A stretch of DNA of 64,000 nucleotides from Archangium minus (GCF_044360475.1 NZ_CP043494.1:8122001-8186000); one strand, 5' to 3'; shown: positions 1 through 9,933, numbered from the stretch's first letter. Program-made: numbers and translations. The notes: generated from the letters alone by a model not told the origin.

Positions 1-1047
<1,047 letters not shown>

Positions 1048-1460
1048 AGGTCACTCCTCCTTCGCTGCGTGTTCCCAAGGCAGAGGTTCGCGGAGAGGAT
1101 CGTCGTCGAGCGCCTCGCTGAGCTCGCCCGCCATGCCATGGTCACCGCGCGGCCGTCGCGCGCCTCGGGCTGGTGAAGCTCGAGGGTTGTGACCTGCTGG
1201 GAGTGGCTCATTGTGAAAGGAATGCTGAGTCGCTATTGGCACCATGTCAATAGCGGATTCCCCTCTTTTCGAGACTGCCTCGATGACGGCGGATGGGCCC
1301 GGTGGGAGGACAAACCGCAGGATGTGGATTGGCTGACGCTTTGACTGGGACCATCAACCCCAACCCGTGGCCGCGCCCAGGTTGCGGGCCGCTCAGACGA
1401 AACAGGCGGCCATCCGAGTGCGCTGTCAGCCCTTGAAGCGTGTCTTGACGGGAGAGGAGC
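1048..1460. other. intergenic region upstream of the cytochrome gene
   Basis: No convincing gene. The stretch holds the cytochrome promoter region, an 8-bp inverted repeat (1231-1255), and the leader of a decayed gene that starts at 1461. Short open frames are present on both strands but lack ribosome sites or recognisable content. Confidence 0.5.
1231..1255. promoter_or_regulatory. 8-bp inverted repeat, possible operator
   Basis: CGCTATTG and CAATAGCG form perfect 8-bp arms separated by 9 bases, about 185 bases before the cytochrome start. The centre-to-centre geometry suits a dimeric regulator, but no cognate regulator gene lies next to it. Confidence 0.3.
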
Positions 1461-1775
1461 ATGTTGGCCATGTAAAGAGCGTGGAACCAGGACGAGGAGC
1501 AGCTTGGGGCTGGCGGGTTTTCTAGTGGTGCTCGTGGCGGCCCTCGGCGCTCACGCGGAGCCGCCCTCCTGCACGCTCCCTGGCCGCAAGCCAGGCTCCT
1601 GGGAGCCCTGGGGCGCTTTTCTTGGCAGGGCCGCACATACAGCCGTTGGCATCGAGTACAACGTGCGGCATCCCGCCAGAGTCGTCTTCCTCAACACCGC
1701 CGGTCTCTTCAGAATTGTGAAGGAGGGGAAGTGAGGGGACCCCGAGCGTCTTTCGGAACTCGTGAGGCTTTTGCG
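1461..1775 (+). pseudogene. decayed paralogue of the nuclease-like toxin gene at 56426
   Basis: From the ATG at 1461 this DNA aligns with the first ~100 codons of the gene at 56426, including the ribosome site (GGAG..GAGCATG) and the signal-peptide region (LAGFLVVLVAALGA). It is dead three ways: the fourth ATG-linked codon is followed by TAA (ATGTAA at 1470-1475), an in-frame TGA sits at 1732-1734 where the intact copy has TTG, and similarity ends abruptly near 1775. The part lost contains the putative catalytic D..ExK region of the intact copy. Confidence 0.75.
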
Positions 1776-1904
1776 CTCCCCCAAGCAGGTGCGGAGGAGG
1801 CGAACGAGGCGCCCCAGGCAGCGGCCAGCAAGGAGCCGCTGAAGGAGAGGACGCACATCGTGGGCGTCATCAACGATTTCATCGAGACCTACGCGGAGGC
1901 CTGA
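1776..1904 (+). pseudogene. C-terminal gene fragment fused to the decayed toxin copy
   Basis: Directly after the breakpoint, one frame is open to a TGA at 1902-1904 and reads ...LPQAGAEEANEAPQ...HIVGVINDFIETYAEA. It has no start codon of its own and is out of frame with the preceding remnant, so it appears to be the 3' end of a different gene joined by deletion or recombination. A similar LPQAGA reading occurs at about 28905. Function unknown. Confidence 0.4.
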
Positions 1905-1958
1905 GTCAGGAGAAGAAAGTCCTGCTCATCCCTGCTTCCCTCCGGCCGCGCTTTTCTC

Positions 1959-1985
1959 CAACTTGTCCGACAGTCGGACAAGTTG
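1959..1985. repeat. 12-bp perfect inverted repeat
   Basis: CAACTTGTCCGA, a 3-base loop (CAG), then TCGGACAAGTTG. It would form a strong stem-loop. There is no T-run on the plus side and no gene ending immediately before it, so terminator or protein-binding site cannot be decided. Confidence 0.55.
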
Positions 1986-2027
1986 CTGAAGACCGCGCCC
2001 GGAGGGGTCCCCTGACGAAGTGTCTCC

Positions 2028-2063
2028 GGGAAGGTGTCAAAGGACTCGTATCGACACCTTCCC
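2028..2063. repeat. 11-bp inverted repeat containing a dispersed 24-nt motif
   Basis: GGGAAGGTGTC (2028-2038) pairs perfectly with GACACCTTCCC (2053-2063). It lies 70 bases beyond the 3' end of the minus-strand lipoprotein gene, where it could act as its terminator. The segment 2028-2051, read on the minus strand, matches 19 of 24 positions of a motif repeated at 13941 and shares its core TTTGACACC with the copy at 29149. Confidence 0.5.
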
Positions 2064-2132
2064 TTGCAAGTCATCTGACACAGCGGGGAGACGCCGAAGC
2101 ACCCCCGGCAAGAGACGGTTGCGGCAGGGACG

Positions 2133-2396
2133 TCAGTCGTTGACCCAGCAGAACCACTTGTTGAAGGGGACATCCTGGCAGTAGCACTCGCCCAGAGCGC
2201 CACTGTTCCACTGACAGCCCCTCGACGTGTCATAAACACAGTTCCTGGTCTGGAGCACCTCACAGCTGTCGCTGAGCTCGGAGGTGTCTTGCCCGAGCTG
2301 CTCACCGCTCTCGGCACCTTCCGTCACTTCCACTCCACCACAGCCCATCCCGAAGACAGAAACGACGGCGGCCATCGCGAGCCCACGAAGAAACAT
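2133..2396 (-). CDS. small Cys-rich lipoprotein
   Basis: An 87-residue product. I chose the ATG at 2396 because a GGAGGG ribosome site lies just upstream and a signal peptide follows at once; a longer open frame extends upstream but is not supported. The lipobox VFGMGC marks lipoprotein processing. After an acidic linker (EGAESGEQLGQDTSE) the mature C-terminal half carries six cysteines spaced like a small disulfide-bonded fold. The layout matches the lipoprotein at 53989, though sequences differ. Such proteins are common and uncharacterised in myxobacteria. Confidence 0.75.
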   Translation of the reverse strand: MFLRGLAMAAVVSVFGMGCGGVEVTEGAESGEQLGQDTSELSDSCEVLQTRNCVYDTSRGCQWNSGALGECYCQDVPFNKWFCWVND

Positions 2397-2947
2397 GAAA
2401 CCCTCCCCTTCGCTGTTGAGGTGCTGATGCAACAGCGTACCGGAGCGTCGTTCAAGGTTTCCCTGAGACTCACGATTCCACTGAAAATCTCCGTGTGGAG
2501 CAGTCTCAGCGTTTGAGATTCCGGAACGGGTTGTTGAACGGTTTCGCGCCCTTCTTGTTACCGGCTGCCGTCGTACCTGACGGCACCCGACGGGTTTGGC
2601 GCCATTTTGGAGCACCTGGAACGACCCACGCGGCCTGCTCAGCTCGCCCCGGCGCAAGGGCCTGCGCAGTTGGCTTGGTGTCATTGAGCGCGCCCTCGAG
2701 TACCCCCAGGCCACGGCGGCGCGGGGAATCACGCGGTGCGACATTTCCCGCAAAATCAATTCTTTACTGTTTTAACGGTTTTGATTTACGAGCCTGATTT
2801 CCCGGTGTCATGATCCCAGAGACTCCCGGTTCAGGGGGTCCTGACTCTGGCAGCGCGTCCGCGGCTTCCTTCCGCTCTGATGCCGGGCTCAGCTGATCGG
2901 CCTTCGCGCGCCGCGTCACGCGCATTCCCGTTCCGGGAGGTTGTCTC
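2397..2947. other. intergenic, divergent promoter region
   Basis: No gene is supported. It separates the minus-strand lipoprotein from the plus-strand GH31 gene. The only compositional feature is an AT-rich patch at about 2750-2800 (ATTCTTTACTGTTTTAACGG) that is a reasonable place for the GH31 promoter. Confidence 0.4.
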
Positions 2948-5806
2948 ATGTTCGCGTCTCACCGCCGCCGAGCGAGGTTGCTCGCGACCACGTTGCTCTC
3001 CTCTGTGGCCGGGGTCAGCCTGTCGGCCCTGCCCGCTCACGCCGCCCTCGGGTCCGTCACCAGTGCGTCCCTCTCGGGTGACACCCTCACCCTCACCGTC
3101 GGCGGTGACAGGCTCCTTGTCCAGGCCCTGCGCCCGGACATCGTCAAGGTGGACTACCGCCCCGGTGGCGTCGCCGATCCCCCTACCGCCGTCATCGATC
3201 CCGCCAAGACGTGGGCCACGGGCAACATCATCTCCGCCGACATGGCGTCCAATCCCATCGTGGTCACCACGGCGCAGCTGACCGTGAAGATCAGCCGGAA
3301 TCCCGCCCGCCTCTCCGTCTTCGACGCCACGGGAGCGCTGGTGCTAAGCGAGCAGGCCGCCGAGGGCGTGTATGCGGACGGGGTGAAGTTCAACCATGGG
3401 TCCGGACAGGCGTTCTACGGCATCACCGGCAACCCGGTGCCCTGGGCCGAGAAGGATCCCAAGCAGAACCTCGCCGAGGGCATGCAGCGCAACGACGGCG
3501 GCCGGGTCAACGCCAACATGCAGGGGGACGGTGGGGCTCCGCTCGCCTTCACCCACCGTTATGGGTTGCTGGTGGACTCCATCGATGGGGACTTCGCCAT
3601 CACCGACACCACCCTGGAGTTCAGTGGCGTGTCGACTCGCAACGTCGCGTACTACGTCCTGGTCGGTCCGCCCCGGCAGGTGATGGCGGGCGTCGCGGAG
3701 ATCTCCGGCAAGCCCGCCCTGTCACCCAAGTGGGCCCTGGGGTTCAACAACAGCGAGTGGGGCACCACGCAGACGGAGGTCACCTCGATCGTCCAGGGCT
3801 ACCGGGATCGAAAGATCCCCCTGGATGCCTTCACCCTGGACTTCGACTTCAAGGCCTGGGGCGAGGACGACTACGGCGAGTTCCGGTGGAACTCGACCTC
3901 CGCCAGCGGCAACGTGCACCCGAACAAGTTCCCCAGCGGGGCGGCCGGGACGTTCGCCCGGGACATGGCGGCCAGGGGCGTCATGTTGATGGGGATCATG
4001 AAGCCTCGGGTGATCGTCGGGAAGGCGGGCGGAGGCATCACAGCGCAGGGACAGTGGGCGCGCACCAACAACTGCTTCTACCCGGGCCTGGCCGATTACA
4101 ACGAGTACTTCTCCGGCCGGCCCGCCAACGACGTCGACTTCTCCAAGCAGACGTGCCGTGACTGGTATTGGCAGCACTCCCGGACGCTGTTCGACGCGGG
4201 CATCGCGGGCTGGTGGAACGACGAGGCCGACGAGGCGAACGGAACGCTGTTCAACAGCCTCCAGCACTTCAACATGCAGCGGTCGCTGTATGAGGGGCAG
4301 CGAGCGGTCTCGGACCGGCGGGTGTTCTCGCTCAACCGCAACTTCTACCTCGGCGCCCAGCGCTACGGCTACGGCATGTGGTCCGGCGACATCGAATCCG
4401 GGTTCGGCAATATGGCCGATCAGCGCACCCGCATGCTCACCAGCATCAACATCGGCGAGAGCAAATGGGGCATGGACATCGGCGGCTTCTTCGGGGATCC
4501 GTCCTCGGAGAACTACGCGCGCTGGATGCAGTTCGGCGCGTTCGTGCCCATCTACCGGGTCCACGGCGTAGATGGCAAGCAGCGCCAACCGTGGGTCTAC
4601 GGGGCCACCGCGGAGAGCGCGGCCAAGGGCGCGATCGAGCTGCGCAGCCGGTTGATGCCCTACCTGTATGCCCATGAACGGATCAATCACGAGACAGGCA
4701 TCGGTCTGGTGCGGCCCCTGTTCTACGACTACCCCACCGATCCGAACGCCGCGAACCTCACCAGCGAGTGGATGTTCGGCGAGTCGCTGCTCGTGGCTCC
4801 CGTCGTCGAGCAGGGGGCGGCCAGCAAGCAGGTGTACCTGCCCGCGGGCACCTGGATCGACTACACCCGTGGCTCCGTCTACACGGGCCCCCTCACCTTC
4901 AACTACCCGGTCAACGCGTCCACCTGGCAGGACATCCCGCTGTTCGTCAAGGCGGGCGCCATCCTCCCGACCCAGGAGGTGCTGCAGTACGTGAGCGAGA
5001 AGCCCGTCAAGCAGATCGACCTCGATGTCTTCCCCACCACGGCCCGGAGCGAGTTCACCCTCTACGACGACGACGGCCTGACGCGGGCCTATGAGAACGG
5101 GGTCTTCTTCAAGCAGCGCATCACCGCGCAGCGCACGAGCACCTCCGTCACCGTGGAGACCCAGGCGAAGACCGGCAGCTTCAGCCCGGCGCTCACCCAC
5201 TACATCGTGAAGGTCAACGCCACGATGGGCACGGCGGCGCGGATCAACGGGACCGCCCCCACCCGCTACGGCGACCTCGCGGCGCTCAAGGCCGCCACGG
5301 GCGAGGGGTGGACGACGGGGGTCGATGTCTACGGTCCGTACACCGCGGTGCGCGTCGCGGCTGGGGTGGCGCGAACGGTCGTGGTCGATGGCACCCCGAG
5401 CACTCCCCCCCCTCCCCCCGTGACGAGCGTGCTCGAGGCGGAGGACGCGGCGCTGTCATCGGGCGCGATCGTCCAGAACGACCACCCGGGCTACTCCGGA
5501 CGCGGGTTCGTCGCCGGGTACTGGAACTCCGGCGCGACCACCACGTTCACCCTGCAAGCCAGCACGGCGGGCACCTACTCCGCGACCCTGAAGTACAGCA
5601 ACGGCAACGGCTCGGCCAGGACGCTCACCATGGTGGTGAATGGCGTGCGCACCCAGCTCACCCTGCCCGCGACGGCGGACTGGAACACCTGGTCGACCTA
5701 CACCGCGCGAATCCCACTGAACGCGGGCACCAATACCCTCGCCTACGTCTACGGCTCGGGAGACTCGGCCCACGTCAACCTCGACTCCCTGACGATCGCA
5801 CCGTAG
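2948..5806 (+). CDS. secreted GH31 alpha-glycosidase with C-terminal CBM
   Basis: A 952-residue exported enzyme. The ATG has a GGGAGG ribosome site 8 bases upstream. An Arg-rich signal peptide ends near SALPAHA (residue ~32). The middle is a family-31 glycoside hydrolase barrel: the nucleophile region is GWWNDEADE (Asp425 is the likely nucleophile) and MWSGDI (Asp481) matches the acid/base loop. A beta-rich domain follows the barrel, then a proline linker (TPPPPPV, ~819) and a final ~120-residue carbohydrate-binding module of CBM6/35 type (VLEAEDAAL...HVNLDSLTI). GH31 members cleave or transfer alpha-linked glucose or xylose; the substrate is not decidable here. Single-gene unit. Confidence 0.9.
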   Translation: MFASHRRRARLLATTLLSSVAGVSLSALPAHAALGSVTSASLSGDTLTLTVGGDRLLVQALRPDIVKVDYRPGGVADPPTAVIDPAKTWATGNIISADMASNPIVVTTAQLTVKISRNPARLSVFDATGALVLSEQAAEGVYADGVKFNHGSGQAFYGITGNPVPWAEKDPKQNLAEGMQRNDGGRVNANMQGDGGAPLAFTHRYGLLVDSIDGDFAITDTTLEFSGVSTRNVAYYVLVGPPRQVMAGVAEISGKPALSPKWALGFNNSEWGTTQTEVTSIVQGYRDRKIPLDAFTLDFDFKAWGEDDYGEFRWNSTSASGNVHPNKFPSGAAGTFARDMAARGVMLMGIMKPRVIVGKAGGGITAQGQWARTNNCFYPGLADYNEYFSGRPANDVDFSKQTCRDWYWQHSRTLFDAGIAGWWNDEADEANGTLFNSLQHFNMQRSLYEGQRAVSDRRVFSLNRNFYLGAQRYGYGMWSGDIESGFGNMADQRTRMLTSINIGESKWGMDIGGFFGDPSSENYARWMQFGAFVPIYRVHGVDGKQRQPWVYGATAESAAKGAIELRSRLMPYLYAHERINHETGIGLVRPLFYDYPTDPNAANLTSEWMFGESLLVAPVVEQGAASKQVYLPAGTWIDYTRGSVYTGPLTFNYPVNASTWQDIPLFVKAGAILPTQEVLQYVSEKPVKQIDLDVFPTTARSEFTLYDDDGLTRAYENGVFFKQRITAQRTSTSVTVETQAKTGSFSPALTHYIVKVNATMGTAARINGTAPTRYGDLAALKAATGEGWTTGVDVYGPYTAVRVAAGVARTVVVDGTPSTPPPPPVTSVLEAEDAALSSGAIVQNDHPGYSGRGFVAGYWNSGATTTFTLQASTAGTYSATLKYSNGNGSARTLTMVVNGVRTQLTLPATADWNTWSTYTARIPLNAGTNTLAYVYGSGDSAHVNLDSLTIAP

Positions 5807-5829
5807 CGGACCACGGGATGCTCGTCCTC

Positions 5830-5854
5830 GCCCCCGTCACCGCATGGCGGGGGC
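5830..5854 (+). terminator. GC-rich hairpin after the GH31 gene
   Basis: GCCCCCG and CGGGGGC pair across an 11-base loop, 24 bases after the GH31 stop. No T-run follows, so it is only a plausible intrinsic terminator. Confidence 0.35.
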
Positions 5855-5929
5855 TCTGCGTGCTGGACTTTTGTTCAGGCAATGGATACTTCCTTGGCGA
5901 ATGGCAACCCGCGGGGATGAGGAACGCCC

Positions 5930-6412
5930 ATGAGCGCCGAGCGCACGCCTGCCGAGCCTGAAGTCATGGAGCCCACGTTCTGGCGGAAGAACGGCTGGGC
6001 GGCCAGGGTCATCAAGAACGAAGAGGATGACGGCTGGGCCGTGGAGATCCGCAAGCAGGGGCTCTCCGAGCCCGTCCTCATCAGCCCGTGGGTGATGGGC
6101 CGCGACAAGAAGAACCCCAAGCCCTTCGATGCGGCGGCGTTCGCCACCTTCGTGAAGACGGCCTCGGAGGTCCTTGATCGCTCCGCGCGACAGCGCGACC
6201 AGGCCCTGACCCGAAAGCTCTCCATCGCCTGGGAGGGCCGCTGGTACGAGGTTCGGCTCGAGATCGTGGCCGATGAGTATGAGCCCCACGCGCTGCTCTC
6301 GGCCATCGACGACGCTGGTGCGACCGTCGCGAAGCATCGCGTGCCCGTGACCTTCAAGTTCACCCGGGACATCGCCAACGAGTGGGTGCGCGGCGGATTC
6401 TGCGAGCCCTGA
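5930..6412 (+). CDS. hypothetical cytoplasmic protein
   Basis: 160 residues, ATG preceded by GAGGAA at a normal spacing. No signal peptide, membrane segment or recognisable motif. The sequence alternates charged and hydrophobic residues (EPTFWRKNGWAARVIKNEED) and looks like a small globular alpha/beta protein. It converges with the LysR gene. I do not recognise the family. Confidence 0.75.
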   Translation: MSAERTPAEPEVMEPTFWRKNGWAARVIKNEEDDGWAVEIRKQGLSEPVLISPWVMGRDKKNPKPFDAAAFATFVKTASEVLDRSARQRDQALTRKLSIAWEGRWYEVRLEIVADEYEPHALLSAIDDAGATVAKHRVPVTFKFTRDIANEWVRGGFCEP

Positions 6413-6448
6413 GCGGGCGAGGCAGGCGTGTTTGGAAAGGGGTGGACC

Positions 6449-7336
6449 TCAGCGCACGCCCAGCATTACGGAGCGTGATTCCTCGAACTGCCCGGCGAGA
6501 AAGCCCATCAACGCGCGCACCCGTGGCACCTTCCGGGCCTCGCGCGAGGCCACGAGCCACACGTCCTCCGGGGGCAACTCCACCTCCGGGAGGACGGGCC
6601 GCAGCTCCGGGTAGAGACTGGCCAGCGCGCAAGGCAACACCGCTATGCCCTGGTGGGCGGCCACCGCGCCCGCCACCGCCACGGCCGCGTTGCTGCGAAA
6701 GACGAAGCGCCCGGCGCCCCACTCTTCCAACCAGCGGAGCTGCTGCATGCGCGCGAGCGCCGCGTCGAAGCCCACGACCGCATGCCCCGCCAGATCTTCC
6801 GGTGAGCGCAGAGGCGCGGCGCGCTCCAGGTAGCGAGCGCTGGCATAGAGCCTCCAGGCCAGCTGCCCCACCTTGCGCGCCACCAACGAGTCTCCCTTGG
6901 GACGTACGGTGCGCACGCCCAGGTCCGCCTCCTGGCGCGCCAGGTCCACCAGCCTCGTGTCGATGGACAGTTCCACGCGCACCCCCGGGTGGCGCTCCCG
7001 GAAGCGCGCCAGCCAGGGATTGAGGAACGCCACGAAGCCATCGCCCGTGGTCAGACGCACCGGCCCCTCGAGCTGCCCCTCTTCGTGCTTCAGCCCGCGC
7101 TCGGCGCTGTGGAGCTGCGACTCGATGGACGCGGCGGTGCGAACCAGCGCGCGGCCCTCGGGCGTCAGCCGGACGCCCTCGGGGACGCGGGCGAGCAGCC
7201 GGGTGCCCAGGCGCCGCTCCAGCGCCGTCATCCGGCGGCCCACGGTCGAGGTGACGACCCCCAGCACGCGAGCCGCCGCGGACAGCGAGCCGGCTCGCTC
7301 CACGGTGAGGAGGTAGCGGAGGTCATCCCAGTTCAT
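6449..7336 (-). CDS. LysR-family transcriptional regulator
   Basis: 295 residues. The N-terminus MNWDDLRYLLTVERAGSLSA is the standard LysR winged helix-turn-helix, followed by a linker helix and a periplasmic-binding-like co-inducer domain (from ~90: GPVRLTTGDGFVAFLNPWLA). It is divergent from the epimerase/reductase gene at 7460 with 123 bases between starts, the usual arrangement for a LysR regulator controlling its neighbour. Effector unknown. Confidence 0.92.
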   Translation of the reverse strand: MNWDDLRYLLTVERAGSLSAAARVLGVVTSTVGRRMTALERRLGTRLLARVPEGVRLTPEGRALVRTAASIESQLHSAERGLKHEEGQLEGPVRLTTGDGFVAFLNPWLARFRERHPGVRVELSIDTRLVDLARQEADLGVRTVRPKGDSLVARKVGQLAWRLYASARYLERAAPLRSPEDLAGHAVVGFDAALARMQQLRWLEEWGAGRFVFRSNAAVAVAGAVAAHQGIAVLPCALASLYPELRPVLPEVELPPEDVWLVASREARKVPRVRALMGFLAGQFEESRSVMLGVR

Positions 7337-7459
7337 TCAGTGGCCCTTGCATGAATGCAACACCCGTTTGCCCGTGTGGCGTGTAGCGCAACAGGGGGAT
7401 ACCCCTGGTGTCAACGAGGGAGCCCGCGTCGGGCGCCCGCATGCTCGGAGGCCCCATCC

Positions 7460-8509
7460 ATGAAGACGGCATTCGTTACCGGCAGCACCGGACTGCTTGG
7501 AAACAACCTGGTCCGCCTGCTCACGTCACGCGGAGTGACGGTGAAGGCGCTGGTACGCTCACCCGAAAGGGCCCGAAAGCTGCTGGCCGGCGTGCCGGTG
7601 GAGCTCGTCGAAGGCGACCTGGAGAACGTGGGGTCCTTCGCGCCCGCGATGCGGGGCGCGGACGTGCTCTTCCACACCGCAGCCTACTTCCGGGACAGCT
7701 ACAAGGGAGGCAGTCACGAGGCGGGGCTGATGCGCATCAACGTGGAGGGCACGCGCGCACTGCTGGAGGCGGCGTACGGACAAGGCGTGCGGCGAGTGGT
7801 GCACACGAGCTCCATCGCCGTGCTGGCGCCTCTGCAGGGCCACCGCCTCACCAACGAGACGATGAGACGTGACGCGGAGCACGAACCGGACGCCTACTAT
7901 CGCTCGAAAATCCTCGCGGACCGTGAGGTGGACGCCGCCCTGGAGCGCCACCCGGACCTGCACGCCTCGCTGGTGCTGCCGGGCTTCATGAACGGGCCGG
8001 GCGACGCGGGCCCCACGACAGCGGGACAACTCGTCCTGGACTTCCTGCACGGCCGGCTGCCCGGCGTCATCAACACGCGCTTCTCCTACGTGGACGCGCG
8101 GGACGTGGCCGCGGCGCTGGTGGCCGCCGCCGAGAAGGGACAGCGAGGCGAGCGATACCTGGCGGCGGGCAGGGACCTGCACGTGGGCGAGGCGCTCGAG
8201 GTGCTCTCGTCAGTGACAGGACTCCCGGCACCTGAACGCCAGGTACCGGACGCGCTACTGGGAACGCTGGCGCTGATGAACGAGGCCTGGGCACGGCTCA
8301 CCGGGCGTCCGGTGCTGGTGAGCTGGCAGGGCTTCCGCACGCTGCGCCGCGAGCGGACGAACATGGCCTTCGACTCGTCCAAGGCCGAGCGGACGCTGGG
8401 CCTCCGCTTCCGGCCGCTCGAAGAAACCTTCACGGATGCCGTGCAGTGGTTCACCACGAACGGGTACGTGGACCGGGCACGCCTGCCTCGACTCGTAGGG
8501 TCTGTCTAG
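7460..8509 (+). CDS. NAD(P)-dependent epimerase/dihydroflavonol-reductase-like protein
   Basis: 349 residues. The open frame begins earlier, but the ATG at 7460 has GGAGG 8 bases upstream and starts exactly at the Rossmann fold. TGSTGLLG (residues 7-14) is the extended short-chain dehydrogenase nucleotide motif; YYRSK (~145) provides the catalytic Tyr-x3-Lys. Overall resemblance is to dihydroflavonol-4-reductase/hopanoid-associated epimerase types. Substrate unknown. Probably controlled by the divergent LysR. Confidence 0.88.
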   Translation: MKTAFVTGSTGLLGNNLVRLLTSRGVTVKALVRSPERARKLLAGVPVELVEGDLENVGSFAPAMRGADVLFHTAAYFRDSYKGGSHEAGLMRINVEGTRALLEAAYGQGVRRVVHTSSIAVLAPLQGHRLTNETMRRDAEHEPDAYYRSKILADREVDAALERHPDLHASLVLPGFMNGPGDAGPTTAGQLVLDFLHGRLPGVINTRFSYVDARDVAAALVAAAEKGQRGERYLAAGRDLHVGEALEVLSSVTGLPAPERQVPDALLGTLALMNEAWARLTGRPVLVSWQGFRTLRRERTNMAFDSSKAERTLGLRFRPLEETFTDAVQWFTTNGYVDRARLPRLVGSV

Positions 8510-8537
8510 ACTGTGTCGGGGGGCCTGGGTCTGTGCG

Positions 8538-9302
8538 TCAGGTCGTGCTCGGCGGAAGAAACAAGCCCCGGTAGGGACGGTGTTGCCTCGCCTGAGCCCA
8601 GCTTGGAGTGCCTGTGGCCCCATTGTCCTTCAGCCCGGGGAAGTGCAGCACGCGGTGCCACTGGGGAGAGGCGCTCTCCAGGAATGCACGGTGTGCCGAG
8701 GCATCCGTCCACTCGGCCAGGTTGAGTACCCGCGTGCCGTCGGTGCTCAGGTGGAAGTGGGCGGCGAGCAGCCCGGACTGTGAGCGACTCCCCGTGGCGG
8801 CGGCCTCGAGCACTGCTTCCACCCAGCGCTGCTGTCGCTCCGGGTCCGGGCCCTCGAAGGTGATGTCGACGGTGACGATGCAGCCGGGCGGTTCCGACGG
8901 ACCCTCCCCGACGAAGGCGCGAAAGGGACGGTAGGTGACGACTCCGTGGCGTTCGATGCCGGGGACAGCGGCGAGGATGCCCTGGACACGCTCCGGTGGG
9001 TCGTTTCTCCGGAAGAGCTGGAGGGCTTCGTCGCCGGTCCACTGGGAGTAATGGGTCACCGTCGTCCCGTCTTCGCCCAGCAAGCAACTGTATGAGAGCA
9101 GCCCCTCCGGCCACGGTACGTGCTCCCACGCGTCCATGGCCGCATTGGCGGCGGCCTGCTGGGCCTCACGCGTGGGCACCGTCCATCGGCTCGAGAGGAC
9201 GAGGCCGACGTCGGGACGCTGGATGGGGGGGAGGCGGGCGGACAGAGGCTCCGGGGACCGGAGGGCTGGATGCTTCGGGATTCGTGGAGCTTGAAAGTTC
9301 AT
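8538..9302 (-). CDS. two-domain antibiotic-biosynthesis-monooxygenase (ABM) protein, SoxR target
   Basis: 254 residues with two ABM-type ferredoxin-like domains (about 20-110 and 120-215; HYSQW and NLAEW are equivalent beta-strands). ABM proteins oxidise or bind quinone-like aromatics. I placed the start at 9302 rather than the ATG at 9314 because the SoxR box ends at 9318 and a promoter with a 19-base spacer reads towards this gene: TTGACC, then TATGGA, with the expected transcript start close to 9302, so the message may be nearly leaderless. Divergent from soxR. The role is probably detoxification of redox-cycling compounds. Confidence 0.85.
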   Translation of the reverse strand: MNFQAPRIPKHPALRSPEPLSARLPPIQRPDVGLVLSSRWTVPTREAQQAAANAAMDAWEHVPWPEGLLSYSCLLGEDGTTVTHYSQWTGDEALQLFRRNDPPERVQGILAAVPGIERHGVVTYRPFRAFVGEGPSEPPGCIVTVDITFEGPDPERQQRWVEAVLEAAATGSRSQSGLLAAHFHLSTDGTRVLNLAEWTDASAHRAFLESASPQWHRVLHFPGLKDNGATGTPSWAQARQHRPYRGLFLPPSTT

Positions 9303-9317
9303 GCCCCTATCCATAAA

Positions 9318-9337
9318 ACCTCAACTATACTTGAGGT
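9318..9337. promoter_or_regulatory. SoxR box between the ABM gene and soxR
   Basis: ACCTCAACTATACTTGAGGT is a near-perfect palindrome matching the SoxR consensus CCTCAAG-N-CTTGAGG type. On the minus strand it sits between a -35-like TTGACC and a -10-like TATGGA separated by 19 bases, the over-long spacer that MerR-family activators untwist. This predicts redox-activated transcription of the ABM gene and possibly autoregulation of soxR. Confidence 0.88.
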
Positions 9338-9353
9338 CAAGGGGTGGAAGTGC

Positions 9354-9842
9354 ATGGCACGAATCGACCCGAAGCATTTCACGAAGGAGCTCAGCGTCGG
9401 CGAGGTGGCGGCGCGCAGCGGGGTGGCTGTCTCCACCCTCCACTTCTACGAGGCGCAGGGCCTCATCACCGGCTGGCGCAACGCTGGCAATCACCGCCGT
9501 TACGCGAGGGACGTGCTGCGCCGGGTGGCCATCATCAAGGTGGCGCAGCGCGCGGGCATTCCCCTGGCGACCATCCGAGACGCCCTGCAATCGCTGCCGG
9601 AGGGACGCACGCCCTCGGCCGCGGATTGGGCCACGTTGTCGGCCGCGTGGAGGGATGAGCTGAACGGCCGCATCCAGAGGCTGACGCGGCTGCGCGATCA
9701 GATGGACAGCTGCATCGGCTGCGGCTGCCTGTCGCTGAAGTCCTGCCCACTGCGCAACCCCTGGGACGAGCTCTCCGAGCAGGGGCCGGGCCCGAGGCTG
9801 CTCGACCCGGGCCTGGGCGATGAGCCGGAGGTATCGACCTGA
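9354..9842 (+). CDS. soxR: redox-sensitive transcriptional activator SoxR
   Basis: 162 residues from the ATG at 9354, which begins just after the SoxR box; the open frame extends upstream through the box but that part is not coding. MerR-type winged helix (LSVGEVAARSGVAVSTLHFY), dimerisation helix, and a C-terminal [2Fe-2S] cluster motif C-x2-C-x-C-x5-C at Cys120/123/125/131. No soxS homologue is present, so this SoxR acts directly on a target gene, as in actinobacteria and pseudomonads, where SoxR senses redox-active metabolites such as phenazines or quinones. Confidence 0.95.
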   Translation: MARIDPKHFTKELSVGEVAARSGVAVSTLHFYEAQGLITGWRNAGNHRRYARDVLRRVAIIKVAQRAGIPLATIRDALQSLPEGRTPSAADWATLSAAWRDELNGRIQRLTRLRDQMDSCIGCGCLSLKSCPLRNPWDELSEQGPGPRLLDPGLGDEPEVST

Positions 9843-9933
9843 GTCGTTTGAGTGGCGCTCTGAGGAGCAGCCTCCTCACCCGTCATCGGGCGCGGGTGCC
9901 ACCGAGCGCCCGCCCCGCGAGCAACTCTCGGCG

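Noticed and set aside
3722..5200. 492-codon open frame antisense to the GH31 gene
   Set aside because: Arises from strong third-position GC bias of the real gene; no ribosome site, no motifs, Arg/Gly/Val-rich product.
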